In this document: piece after piece, positions 16,088 to 24,640 of the stretch
Layout: every line of letters starts with the position of its first letter
How positions within the stretch are numbered: position 1 is the first letter of the stretch
Origin: Methanobacteriota archaeon
GTDB taxonomy: Archaea > Thermoplasmatota > Thermoplasmata > RBG-16-68-12
Assembly: GCA_005878955.1 (NCBI GenBank)
Contig: VBMI01000097.1
Coordinates: 1 to 49,825 of the forward strand
Direction: 5' to 3'
DNA length: 49,825 bases
The notes under the pieces: model-generated
Told to the model about the DNA's origin: nothing
What the model saw: only the letters and a program-made list of their open reading frames with translations
Databases searched by the model: none
Translations under genes and position numbers: made by a program

Positions 16088-17633
16088 GCGGACGGTCTAT
16101 TCCCTGCTCCTCGCCCTCGTCTGCGCGGACCTAGTGTTCCGATATCCGCTCGACGTGCCCCACGAGCTGGGGGCGGACACGACCTTCATCCACACCCTCG
16201 CGACGAGCATCGCCGTGGAGGGGCGAGCGTCCTGGATCGTCCACCCGACGTCCTATTTCGGCCTCTACGCCCTGTCGTATCCGAGCGCGATCCCCTTCTA
16301 CTTCGCGGCGGGGACGATCCTCACCGGGATCCCGGTCGAAGGGATCATGCTCATCCTCGGCTGGGTCACGAGCGTCGTCGGAGTCCTTGGCGCCTTCCTC
16401 GTCGCGAGGAAGCTCCGCCGGGACGACATCTTCGCGCTCACCCTCCTTTTGGCCATCGGGAGCCTGCGGACCCACCAGCTCCGCCAGGTCGCCCTCGCTT
16501 TCGTGCTGTTCATCGTCCTCGCTGCGATCCACCGGATGGGGTTCCTCGTGTTCTTCGTGATCGTCGCGTACATGTTCGCGGTTCCGTTCCACAAGCTGAC
16601 CCAGAGGCTCCGCTTCGCGCTCTACAAGTACGAGCGGGTCGCCCGCTACGCGTTCGTCTTCACGACCCTGGGGAGCTTCATCGGGGTGTTCTACGTCCAG
16701 TTCCTCTACCCCGGGGTGGGGGGGGCGGACGTCGCCGAGCAGTACGGTTCGGGGGCGTTCTTTCATGGAGACTCCTTCCCCGTGCTCCTTGCAAACATGG
16801 GAGTGAGCCTCACGGGAAAGGTGGGGCCGCTGTTTCCCGTCGCGCTCGTCGGCCTGGTCGCCTACACCTGGCGAAGACCGAAGGAAGCCACGGACAAGTT
16901 CGTGTTGACGACGATGCTCCTGTTTCTTCCGCTCCTCTCCCTCCGGGACTACATGGGAGAGTTCCTCATTCCCCTCTTCACCATCCTCGTCGTGATCGGG
17001 CTTGTATCCGCCCGTCGCTTCTTCCCGAAGCGGGGGAAGCTGGTCGCCATTGGACTCGCGGTGTTGGTCATCGCTTCCGTGGGGTTTTCTTGGGAAATGA
17101 AGGACTACTGGAGAGAGCGGTATGTAACGGATGCCCCGATCGAGGACGGGACCTACGACGCGGCAGTGTATCTCCGCTTCTCAACGGACGAGACCATCAT
17201 CGCGAATGAAGGGCTCGGCGGTGGCCAACTGGCGGCGATTTCCGGACGACCTGTCTTGCCGATTGGAGGTGCGTCCCAGCACTGGACGGGGCCACAGCAG
17301 ATCGCCTGGCACTTCGTCGATCCCGGCACTGTTTCCGTCAGGCTCCTTGAGTTCGGGAACGTCTCCTTCAACAGCGACGAGGTGTACGTTCCCGTGGGCG
17401 TTCGCAACGCGGAGATTGATTGGGAGACAATCTTCTTCTACCGGGAACCCGCCGCGGCAGATCAGCAGTTTCTCCGATACCACATCCACTATGTCGTCGT
17501 ATTGGCAACTCTCCCCGACTCTTTCATTTCCTATGGGTTAGAGCGACCCTCGCCATACCTCACAACGGTCCTGCCGACCACGTCCTACGTGGTCTACGAC
17601 AACGGTGCCTACAGGATATGGTTCCGAGGATAG
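16074..17633 (+). CDS. GT-C-like multi-spanning membrane protein 1
   Basis: A protein of 519 residues with about 9-10 membrane helices in the first 340 residues and a soluble, probably extracytoplasmic, domain of about 170 residues ending YVVYDNGAYRIWF. The first loop has an acidic site (HELGADTTFIHTLATSI), where GT-C glycosyltransferases carry their catalytic Asp. The gene at 47474 has the same plan and a similar end (SLIYDNGWTRIYAV). Both may be lipid-linked sugar transferases or glycan polymerases; no specific family is recognised. GC falls markedly inside this gene, from about 17.0 kb on, so its 3' third belongs compositionally to the following cassette. Confidence 0.7.
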   Translation: MILAKRTVYSLLLALVCADLVFRYPLDVPHELGADTTFIHTLATSIAVEGRASWIVHPTSYFGLYALSYPSAIPFYFAAGTILTGIPVEGIMLILGWVTSVVGVLGAFLVARKLRRDDIFALTLLLAIGSLRTHQLRQVALAFVLFIVLAAIHRMGFLVFFVIVAYMFAVPFHKLTQRLRFALYKYERVARYAFVFTTLGSFIGVFYVQFLYPGVGGADVAEQYGSGAFFHGDSFPVLLANMGVSLTGKVGPLFPVALVGLVAYTWRRPKEATDKFVLTTMLLFLPLLSLRDYMGEFLIPLFTILVVIGLVSARRFFPKRGKLVAIGLAVLVIASVGFSWEMKDYWRERYVTDAPIEDGTYDAAVYLRFSTDETIIANEGLGGGQLAAISGRPVLPIGGASQHWTGPQQIAWHFVDPGTVSVRLLEFGNVSFNSDEVYVPVGVRNAEIDWETIFFYREPAAADQQFLRYHIHYVVVLATLPDSFISYGLERPSPYLTTVLPTTSYVVYDNGAYRIWFRG

Positions 17634-18787
17634 CGCCTCATCGAGAGGCGGAAAGCGTTAGCGGCCCGTTCCGGGTCCTCATCGTTACCAACGCATACGC
17701 GCCTCGAATCGGAGGGATTTCACGATATCTCTCTGACTTGGTGAGCGGATTGGAAAAGCGAGGCGTATCGATAGAGGTTTCCGCGACACCGGAGAGCTTC
17801 AATCGGCTCGACGAGGCCGCGAAAGGGAGCGTCCTATGGTGGCGCTCAATCCACCTTCTTTTCGTCACCACGTTCGTGATGCAGTCGCTTCGGGTAATCC
17901 TTCGGCTGCGCAAGATGGGCACTCCTCTGATCGTCCACTCCCATAGCGCAAGTTTTTGCCTCGTCTCTGGCGTTATCTCGAAACTTCTTGGCTCATCGTC
18001 TGTCCACACCTTCCACTCGCCGCTCGGCAGACCTTCCGCCCTCCTTAGGGCGCTCGCTCCCAAGAGCGACGCCTTGGTGTTCGTCTCGCGTGCCCTTCAG
18101 GATCTCTACGAAGGTTTGGGCGTCCGTGCGGCCGAGATTCGGATCATCCCCGGGGGGGTCGACACGTCTGTCTTCCATCCGCCGAGCCCTCCCCAGCATC
18201 TCCACGCGCGCGAAAAGTCCCAGATGTGGTTTGGAAGGCCGCTTGGTGAACACCTCGTCCTCTTCGTGGGACGTGTGGTGCCCGAGAAGGGGGTCCACGT
18301 CCTCCTAGCCGCGTGCCAAGAGATCTGCCACGCCAGTCCGAACACGAATGTCCTCATAATCGGACCGTTCGACCGAAGCGCGGCTGGCCAGGCCTACATG
18401 GCGCAGAGCCGAGCGATGATTCAACACGGGTCGTTGCAAGACCGCGTCGCCCTGAGCGGGCCTGTATCGCCGACCGAGGTGTTAGCCGCATTCCAAGCCG
18501 CGGATGTCCTGGTATGTCCCTCCACCTGGCCCGAGCCCGCGGCGGTGGTGGTTTCCGAGGCGATGGCGTGTGGGCTACCGGTCGTGGCGTCTCGAGTGGG
18601 CGGGCTTCACGAACGCGTGGACGACGGGGTCACGGGACTGCTCATCCCTCCAAACGATCCTCATGCACTGGCTCAGGGGGTCCTCCGAGTGCTCGCAGAC
18701 CGGGCGTTCCGGCATCTAAACCTCTATTCCTCCGTGCTTGGGGGCTCCGGAGGCAAATCAGATCAGGAGGACCGCACGAGTGCCTGA
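17618..18787 (+). CDS. GT4 glycosyltransferase with abnormal C-terminus
   Basis: ATG 17618 lies inside the end of the previous gene (16-base overlap); the typical core then starts at FRVLIVTNAYAPRIGGISRY. GT4 features follow: VHTFHSPLGRP, IPGGVDTSVF, VLFVGRVVPEKGVHVLL and the donor loop PEPAAVVVSEAMACGLPVVA with VGGLHERVDDGVTGLLIPP. After residue 360 the usual final helices are replaced by about 28 residues without family likeness, ending in SGGKSDQEDRTSA. Together with the missing start of the next gene this suggests a deletion or recombination point near 18.71-18.84 kb. The base composition is lower in GC than the operon before 17 kb. Activity is uncertain because the last helix normally packs back on the N-terminal domain. 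Confidence 0.82.
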   Translation: MVPRIAPHREAESVSGPFRVLIVTNAYAPRIGGISRYLSDLVSGLEKRGVSIEVSATPESFNRLDEAAKGSVLWWRSIHLLFVTTFVMQSLRVILRLRKMGTPLIVHSHSASFCLVSGVISKLLGSSSVHTFHSPLGRPSALLRALAPKSDALVFVSRALQDLYEGLGVRAAEIRIIPGGVDTSVFHPPSPPQHLHAREKSQMWFGRPLGEHLVLFVGRVVPEKGVHVLLAACQEICHASPNTNVLIIGPFDRSAAGQAYMAQSRAMIQHGSLQDRVALSGPVSPTEVLAAFQAADVLVCPSTWPEPAAVVVSEAMACGLPVVASRVGGLHERVDDGVTGLLIPPNDPHALAQGVLRVLADRAFRHLNLYSSVLGGSGGKSDQEDRTSA

Positions 18788-18838
18788 ACGGGATCGATAC
18801 TGCAGGGCAGTCCAGGGGGTGTTCGTTCGCGCCTTCTA

Positions 18839-20020
18839 GTGGTGTCGGAGTTCGTTGACTCACCGTCCGCCGCAAGCGCGGCCGGGACTAGGGTTCGTGC
18901 GCTGCGAGATTTCTTCCTCGGGAAGGGATGGGACGTCCAATTGATTGTGCCCATGGAGGGAATCAAATGCGAAGGATCAGCACTGAGCAATGGTGGCGTT
19001 CTGAGGCTCCGAACCTACGAGACGCATCGCCAGCAGCTGCAATCGCCCGCAGCGGCCCTCCTGTTGCCGCTGACCCTCGGAGCATACCTCGCCGCGTTCC
19101 GAACGTTTCACCCGGACGTCGTTGTCATCTCGGCGTATTCGCCGTTCTTACTCGTCGAGCCTCTCTTGGCGGCTCGACTGCGGGGCGTCCCCGTCGTGTA
19201 CGACGTGCTCGACTCCTGGATCCTATTGAGTGCCTTCCATCCTGGCCGAATTCGCAATTGGCTGAAACGGTCAATCGAGCGGTTCGCGTTCTCCTGCGGA
19301 AACCTCGTGGTCGGAGTCACGAGGACCCAGCTCGACTTGATCCAGGAACGCTACCGTCTCGACCCCGGAAAGGTGGCCCTTGTGCCTAGAGGAACCGATC
19401 CGCCCACAAGCCCTCCTATGGACAACCCCCCCGACTACGACATCATCCATGTGGGTCCTCCGCGGGATTACTACGACAATGAAGGGATGGTCGACTTCCT
19501 AGCCCGCCTGGCTTCCTTGCGCCCCGGGTTTCGGGTCGCATTCTTAGGAATCGGGGAGGGCCCCGAGAAAAATCGTCTCCAAAAGAACCTGGCGCAACAC
19601 GGGCTGGGTCCCAAGACTGATTTAATCCCGCCGGTTCCCCGATCGGAGGTCTCGAGATGGACGGCGAGGTCGAGGGCGGGGCTCATTGCGCTAACGAAGA
19701 ACCCTTTGTACCGCGCGGCCATCAGCACGAAGGCATACGACTACATCGTGGCGAGAATCCCAATTCTCTTTTTGGGGCCGTCGGACTCGGAACAGGCCGA
19801 GTTCATCATGAAGCTGGGCATTGGACGCGTGTGTGAGGGCCCGGCACAGCTCGCCGTCGAGGCCAATGCCCTTCTATCAGACGAAAGAGCTTTGAACGAG
19901 ATCCGGGCCCACGCCGATATCGCGGCCTCCTCGCTCGCTTGGAGTGAAGTCCTGAAACCACTTTACGAAAAGGTGGTCACGCTGTCGCGACCGGTTGAAC
20001 AGCGGGGTGGCGCACATTGA
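18839..20020 (+). CDS. GT4 (WbuB-like) glycosyltransferase, short at the N-terminus
   Basis: The only usable in-frame starts are the tandem GTG codons at 18839 and 18842, but the frame is open back to 18788 and reads RSRLLVVSEF, the expected first beta strand of a GT-B enzyme. The natural start therefore seems lost. The 393-residue product then shows AAGTRVRALRDFF, VVYDVLDSWILL, the IIHVGPPRDYYDNEGM domain-2 entry and a weak donor region (KAYDYIVARIPILFLGPSDSEQAEF), in the manner of WbuB-type GT4. A donor Glu motif as clear as in the neighbours is not visible. It is in the low-GC cassette and overlaps the next gene by 4 bases. Confidence 0.78.
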   Translation: MVSEFVDSPSAASAAGTRVRALRDFFLGKGWDVQLIVPMEGIKCEGSALSNGGVLRLRTYETHRQQLQSPAAALLLPLTLGAYLAAFRTFHPDVVVISAYSPFLLVEPLLAARLRGVPVVYDVLDSWILLSAFHPGRIRNWLKRSIERFAFSCGNLVVGVTRTQLDLIQERYRLDPGKVALVPRGTDPPTSPPMDNPPDYDIIHVGPPRDYYDNEGMVDFLARLASLRPGFRVAFLGIGEGPEKNRLQKNLAQHGLGPKTDLIPPVPRSEVSRWTARSRAGLIALTKNPLYRAAISTKAYDYIVARIPILFLGPSDSEQAEFIMKLGIGRVCEGPAQLAVEANALLSDERALNEIRAHADIAASSLAWSEVLKPLYEKVVTLSRPVEQRGGAH

Positions 20021-21018
20021 GTGGGCCGTTTCTTCAATCAACCGACGAGCGGCTCGGGTATCTCGTGCACCTCGAACCAGCGGAGATGGCTTCGTTCGTG
20101 AGGAAGGACTATGAAATTCTCTCCTCCCGATTCCGGATGAATCGCCACTTCTATCGTGGTTCCTGGCATGCCTTGCCGGACCGTGCCGCAATCTACTTGG
20201 GGACCCGGCGGGCCGACTTCACTTTCTCGTGGTTCGCCTATCTTCAAGCCTACTGGGCTATCCGATATTCGCAAGCCCTCGCGAAGAAGTCTGTCGTGGT
20301 CCTGGGAGGATTTGATGTATGCCGGGACGAGGATCCGCATCTCTCCGAGCGGCTAGCGTCGATTCGCTACATCCTGCGACATTCGAGCGTTCTTCTGGCT
20401 GTTTCGGAACGGGTTCGACAGCAGGCTCTTGAAATCGAACCTAGCGCCAGGATTCAGCTAATCTATCACGGCTTCGACGCCGATGCGTACTCCGTTGGTC
20501 TAAAGGAGCCTATCGCGACGACCGTGGGGTATGTGCGGCGGGGAAACCTGGAACGAAAAGGGCTCGAGGTTTTCGTAAGAGCAGCGGCGAGGCTTCCGAC
20601 GATGAAGTTCTTCCTAGTAGGTGCGTGGCTCGACGACTCCATCGAGTACCTGAAATCCATCGCGTCTCCCAATGTGACGTTCACAGGGTTCCTTTCTGAT
20701 GAACGTCTTCTCGACCTACTTCGAAAGACCAGCGTGTACGTTCAAGCATCGACACACGAAGGGTTCGGATGTTCTTTGGCGGAAGCGATGCTTTGCGGGT
20801 GCGTTCCCGTCGTGAGTGACCGGGGCGCAATTCCGGAGGTCGTGGGTGATAGCGGAATATACGTTAGTCCCCTGGAAGCAGAGACTGTCGCCAAGGGAAT
20901 CCGCGAGGCGACCCTCGTCACGACATTGGGCGCGCGGGTTCGCAACCGAGTCGCAACCCTTTTCCCCCTGGAACATCGCCGCCGGCAGCTGCTCGAATCG
21001 GTAGAGGACATGTTCTGA
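20017..21018 (+). CDS. GT4 glycosyltransferase
   Basis: The start is taken as TTG 20017, which overlaps the previous TGA in TTGA; ATG 20086 is the only nearby ATG in frame. The 333-residue product is short for the family. It shows VVVLGGFDVCRDEDP, AVSERVRQQALEIEP, IYHGFDADAYS, TVGYVRRGNLERKGLEVFV and the donor motif STHEGFGCSLAEAMLCGCVPVV with DRGAIPEVVGDSG. The first domain appears reduced, beginning without the usual glycine-rich start. The C-terminus is complete (LFPLEHRRRQLLESVEDMF). By eye this is the lowest-GC stretch, near 50 percent in places. Confidence 0.82.
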   Translation: MSGPFLQSTDERLGYLVHLEPAEMASFVRKDYEILSSRFRMNRHFYRGSWHALPDRAAIYLGTRRADFTFSWFAYLQAYWAIRYSQALAKKSVVVLGGFDVCRDEDPHLSERLASIRYILRHSSVLLAVSERVRQQALEIEPSARIQLIYHGFDADAYSVGLKEPIATTVGYVRRGNLERKGLEVFVRAAARLPTMKFFLVGAWLDDSIEYLKSIASPNVTFTGFLSDERLLDLLRKTSVYVQASTHEGFGCSLAEAMLCGCVPVVSDRGAIPEVVGDSGIYVSPLEAETVAKGIREATLVTTLGARVRNRVATLFPLEHRRRQLLESVEDMF

Positions 21019-22340
21019 TGAGAGTCGCCCTCGTCTCTCCCAACTTCTACCCAAAGGCCGGAGGCGTCGAGAGTCACCTCATTGAATTGCTTCGATCCCT
21101 GAGGGGCGTGAAATTTTCCGTGCTGACCAACTGGAGACCCGGAATCGAGAAGGCGTACTCCCTCTTCCCCGATGTCGACTTCTATTTCGGTTGGCCCGCC
21201 GATCGACCGATAAGGAGGTGGTTCGTGTGGTCCCGGATCGCAATGGCCCCCTACAGGGGTCTCAGAGCATCGCTGGAAATCCTCCGAACGCTCAATCGAC
21301 GCAACTGGTTACGGCGTATCGACGCGGATATCTTCCACTTTCACCACATCGACTTGGATCAGGCGGACCGGATTGCAAGCAGGCTCGGGATGGCGAGAGC
21401 GCTGCCCCGCTGGTACCGTTGGGCAACCGAACCCGCCGATGACGAGGCAAAGACCCTGTTGACCGACCACACCGTTTTCACCGCGCCGGAGGAGACGGTT
21501 CCGGAAGGAGCAAAGCGGGCTCTTCTCGAAACGTTCGCGAACGTCGTCTCCGTTGATGCCGAAAGTTTCGAAGTGGTCAAAGCGTTTCAGAGAGGCCACG
21601 GTGGGCGGGCTTGGTTCATCCCTAACTCGGTCGACACGGATCGTTTCCGGAATCACGAGCAGAACCACCATGGATTCGTTGTGGGCTATGCTGCGCGCGC
21701 GGGCAAGTCCGGAGATGATCTGCTCGAATCCCTCATTCGACGACTTGGGACCGAGGTAAGGTGGCGCTTTGCCTTGGCCGGAGAGGAACACGATGTGCGA
21801 ACGGCTCCCATGCTCAAGGCTGCTCCAAGGGGGGACCTTTGTTTCAACCTGAGTTATCTGCAGATGCAGGAATTCTATCCGACCCTAGACCTCCTCGTGA
21901 ATCCCTTTCCTGGGGAGGGGGTCGGCCGCACAACTCTGGAAGCGATGTCGTGTGGAGTCCCTGTCATCGGGGTGGGCACAGGGGATAAGTACCCAATCAT
22001 CAACGGAAAAACGGGGTACCTGCTCCCCCCAGATCCCGATCTGGTGGCGCACACGATACAAGAATTGGTGCGAAGTCCCGAAGTCTTGTCGGAAATGGGG
22101 CGGCAGGCGCGATCACTCATCGGGGCCCCCATAGGGGGCTCGGCTCAATCACGGACGCGGGAGAGGGAGGACCAGTCGGAGATGTCGGCCCAGGCCAAGG
22201 TATACTTCGCGGTCGACCACTCTAAGGGAGAATACATACACGAGGCCTCCAACCGCAAGAGCGGCAACCAGTGCAACCAGATCCGCCACCAGACCGGATT
22301 GCGGGTTGAGGACCAAGGCATAGAGAATCCACTTCGTTAG
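21018..22340 (+). CDS. GT4 glycosyltransferase whose 3' end reads into the antisense of a flippase gene
   Basis: The ATG overlaps the previous TGA by one base. The normal GT4 core is present: MRVALVSPNFYPKAGGVESH, FHFHHIDLDQAD, IPNSVDTDRF, VVGYAARAGKSGDD, and a donor region FPGEGVGRTTLEAMSCGVPV. After MGRQARSLIGAPIGG (about 22140) the family likeness stops, and the last 60 or so codons simply read the opposite strand of the flippase gene, a 192-base overlap. The true C-terminal helix seems missing, so the gene was probably truncated by a rearrangement at about 22.12-22.15 kb, next to a small hairpin. The enzyme may be inactive or weakened. Confidence 0.78.
   Translation: MRVALVSPNFYPKAGGVESHLIELLRSLRGVKFSVLTNWRPGIEKAYSLFPDVDFYFGWPADRPIRRWFVWSRIAMAPYRGLRASLEILRTLNRRNWLRRIDADIFHFHHIDLDQADRIASRLGMARALPRWYRWATEPADDEAKTLLTDHTVFTAPEETVPEGAKRALLETFANVVSVDAESFEVVKAFQRGHGGRAWFIPNSVDTDRFRNHEQNHHGFVVGYAARAGKSGDDLLESLIRRLGTEVRWRFALAGEEHDVRTAPMLKAAPRGDLCFNLSYLQMQEFYPTLDLLVNPFPGEGVGRTTLEAMSCGVPVIGVGTGDKYPIINGKTGYLLPPDPDLVAHTIQELVRSPEVLSEMGRQARSLIGAPIGGSAQSRTREREDQSEMSAQAKVYFAVDHSKGEYIHEASNRKSGNQCNQIRHQTGLRVEDQGIENPLR
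22125..22139. repeat. Perfect GC-rich hairpin at a gene junction
   Basis: GCCCCC-ATA-GGGGGC forms a 6-base-pair stem with a 3-base loop. It sits exactly where the GT4 coding likeness ends, 10 bases from the stop of the convergent flippase. It could help end transcription from either side, or mark a recombination join. Confidence 0.55.
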
Positions 22341-23666
22341 TCCGGCGGTAATCCCTGCGGTCTCGGCGGCGAGCAACGGACCCGCCAAGCGTGTTACGAA
22401 ATCACCGATTCTGGCCTTTAGGAGGCCCGCTGCCCAATGGAAGGCCACCACCACGGCTACAGAAATCGGAAGCAGCATTGCGACCGCCGTCCCGGCGATT
22501 CCGAACATCAATGTGAGGGGGAAAAGCAGGAGCACGGACCCGCCGAGAATCAGCCCGTTCAACCGAGGAAGAGCCTTCGGCTGCCCCATGGATGCGAATA
22601 GAGGCGCTGTGAAATCAACAAGGGCCTTTGCGAACCCGTAGAACGCGAGAATAACCAAGGGGACGATAGAGGGAGTCCACACTGCCCCGAGCAACACCCG
22701 AACAATTTCGGGAGCCATCACAGCCAGACCAATAGCGATGGGTGCGACTGTCGCCGATGCGTATGCGAAACTCTCAAGATACCCGCGTCTCACTCTCTCG
22801 GGGTCCGCCTGAATCTTAGAGAGGGATGGAAAGAGGGCCGAGGCGGCCGAACCAGAGACCATCGAAGAGAATAGACAAAGGCTGTAGGCGATCGCATAGT
22901 ACCCAAGCGTCGCTGGACCAAGGAGATAGCCGACAGTGAAGTTGTCAACGTTCGTCATCAGGAATGTGAGGAGAGAGGCCAACAAAAGGTGTCGGGAATA
23001 TGAAAGGAGCGGCTTCGCCACAGCTCTGCTGAAGCGAAAGCGCGGGCGCCATGGGTGTGCGAATGAGACGCTGACGACCCAAGCTATCTGAGACACGACC
23101 ATCGCCGCGATTAACGACCAGAATCCAAAGCCTAGAATCGCCAATCCGATTGACAGGCCAGAGTTGACGACCTGGAGCAATACGTTCGGGACGATCAAGC
23201 GCCGGTAGTCGAGTTTTACCAAGAGCTTGACAGTCGGTACAAAACCCCAGGGGGTAATCAAGTACACAATCGCGAGAACCTGGCTCGCACGCGCCAAAGC
23301 GGGAACCCCGAAGAGCGCGGCCCACGGGAAGGCTACGACCATAGTCGTTGCAAGCAGAATCACTGACAGAGCAACACGGAGGGACATAGCCACCTCGTAG
23401 TCCTCCTCGCGCGCTGCGTCAGACCGTTGAATCAGGGCGTAGTCGAGACCGAAGTTACCGAGGACGGTAGTGATGCCAATCAGTCCCGCTGCCAGTGCGA
23501 AGATTCCGAAATCCTCCGGAAACAGGATTCTGGCGAGGACAATCTTTGTGACGACCGCAAAGACCCTGATGATCCACTGTAAGACGAGGAGTATCGCCAC
23601 GTTCTCGGCTGTGCGGGCACGGACGGATGGGGGGCCCAGGAATCGACTTTCAGACGACTCCGCCAT
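22149..23666 (-). CDS. Wzx-type flippase / lipopolysaccharide biosynthesis protein (MOP superfamily)
   Basis: A 505-residue membrane protein with about 12-14 helices. It begins with a short polar tail, then NVAILLVLQWIIRVFAVVTKIVLARILFPEDFGIFALA, the characteristic opening of Polysacc_synt/oligosaccharide flippases. Further family segments are NFGLDYALIQR, SLRVALSVIL, LDYRRLIVPNVLLQVVNSGLS and NVDNFTVGYLLGPATLGYYAIAY. It moves lipid-linked oligosaccharide across the membrane. It is on the minus strand inside a cassette otherwise on the plus strand, convergent with the truncated GT4. It probably serves the glycans made by the cassette. The PelG-like gene at 6.2 kb is a second, different carrier. 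Confidence 0.92.
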   Translation of the reverse strand: MAESSESRFLGPPSVRARTAENVAILLVLQWIIRVFAVVTKIVLARILFPEDFGIFALAAGLIGITTVLGNFGLDYALIQRSDAAREEDYEVAMSLRVALSVILLATTMVVAFPWAALFGVPALARASQVLAIVYLITPWGFVPTVKLLVKLDYRRLIVPNVLLQVVNSGLSIGLAILGFGFWSLIAAMVVSQIAWVVSVSFAHPWRPRFRFSRAVAKPLLSYSRHLLLASLLTFLMTNVDNFTVGYLLGPATLGYYAIAYSLCLFSSMVSGSAASALFPSLSKIQADPERVRRGYLESFAYASATVAPIAIGLAVMAPEIVRVLLGAVWTPSIVPLVILAFYGFAKALVDFTAPLFASMGQPKALPRLNGLILGGSVLLLFPLTLMFGIAGTAVAMLLPISVAVVVAFHWAAGLLKARIGDFVTRLAGPLLAAETAGITAGLTKWILYALVLNPQSGLVADLVALVAALAVGGLVYVFSLRVVDREVYLGLGRHLRLVLPLPRP

Positions 23667-23723
23667 TTCTCCTCGGCATCCCCCTTAGCTGCTTAATTCT
23701 AGCCCGCCACTCTCGCCCTCGGG

Positions 23724-24587
23724 CTAGTGCCTAGGCTCTGCGGTTTGATCGCCAAGAATCTGCCGCATACCTTTCGTGAGGTCCGGTCGATCAAGGGCGA
23801 GTTCAAAGTTTGCACGCAACCAGCCAAGCTTGTCCCCAATGTCATATCTCGTCCCGTTGAACACGCACGCGTACACATCCTCCTTCTTGAGGAGCGTCGC
23901 AATCGCGTCCGTGAGCTGGACCTCGCCTTTCACGCCAGGTCTTGTTTTCCGGAGGTCGCTGAAGATCTGCGGTGTGAAAACATATCGCCCGAGCGTCGCG
24001 AGATCCGAGGAGGCCTGACGCGGCGTAGGTTTCTCGACGATGTCCTCGACCAGGAACACACCCTCTTCTCCCGCCTCTTTGCCGACGACCATCCCATAGC
24101 GCCCGATAGCTTCCAATCCCACGTGCTGTACGGCCAACACAGAGACTCCTTTCTTTGCGTGGATGCGAAGGAGGCCTTGCTGGCAGGGGATGCGGCTGAA
24201 CGTCAGATCGTCACCGAGTAGAACCGAGAAAGGCTCCTTGCCCACGAACTTCTCTGTAATTAGGACAGCGTGGCCTAGTCCGCGATGCTCGGTCTGTCGG
24301 ACATAGAAGATTCGCGCCCGCTCCAACAATTCATTGAATTCCTGCGCTCCCGGGACGCTGCCGGGATGACTCTGCTCCAGTTCGAGGTTCCGGTCGAAGT
24401 GATCCTCGATCGCCCGCTTCCCTCGCGCGGTCACGATCAGAATCTCTTCGATACCGCTCTCCACCGCCTCTTCGACCACGTATTGAATCGCGGGCTTGTC
24501 GACAACCGGCAGCATTTCCTTGGGCTGGGACCGCGTGTAAGGAAGAAATCGTGTCCCGAGGCCCGCAGCCGGAATGACCGCTTTCAT
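23724..24587 (-). CDS. galU: UTP-glucose-1-phosphate uridylyltransferase
   Basis: The start is ATG 24587: MKAVIPAAGLGTRFLPYT is the canonical opening of GalU, and a TATA-like GTTATAAAAA element lies about 28 nt upstream, so the transcript would be leaderless. The 287-residue product has the nucleotidyl-transferase signature, the KEMLPVVDKPAIQYVVEEA segment, LGDDLTF (usually LGDD with nucleotide contacts), the EKP of VEDIVEKP, GRYVFTP and the late GEVQLTDAI. GalU makes UDP-glucose from UTP and glucose-1-phosphate. The divergent neighbour oxidises UDP-glucose, so the pair feeds UDP-glucose and UDP-glucuronate to the glycan operons. It lies in the lower-GC cassette, unlike its high-GC neighbour. 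Confidence 0.95.
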   Translation of the reverse strand: MKAVIPAAGLGTRFLPYTRSQPKEMLPVVDKPAIQYVVEEAVESGIEEILIVTARGKRAIEDHFDRNLELEQSHPGSVPGAQEFNELLERARIFYVRQTEHRGLGHAVLITEKFVGKEPFSVLLGDDLTFSRIPCQQGLLRIHAKKGVSVLAVQHVGLEAIGRYGMVVGKEAGEEGVFLVEDIVEKPTPRQASSDLATLGRYVFTPQIFSDLRKTRPGVKGEVQLTDAIATLLKKEDVYACVFNGTRYDIGDKLGWLRANFELALDRPDLTKGMRQILGDQTAEPRH

Positions 24588-24610
24588 GAACGCCCGCCCA
24601 CCATTATCGC

Positions 24611-24640
24611 TTTTTATAACGCTTTGCACAACGTTATTAC
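24611..24640. promoter_or_regulatory. Divergent promoters between galU and UDP-glucose dehydrogenase genes
   Basis: On the minus strand, GTTATAAAAA (24611-24620) lies about 28 nt before galU ATG 24587. On the plus strand, GTTATTAC (24633-24640) lies about 30 nt before TTG 24666. Both fit leaderless archaeal promoters. Confidence 0.6.
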
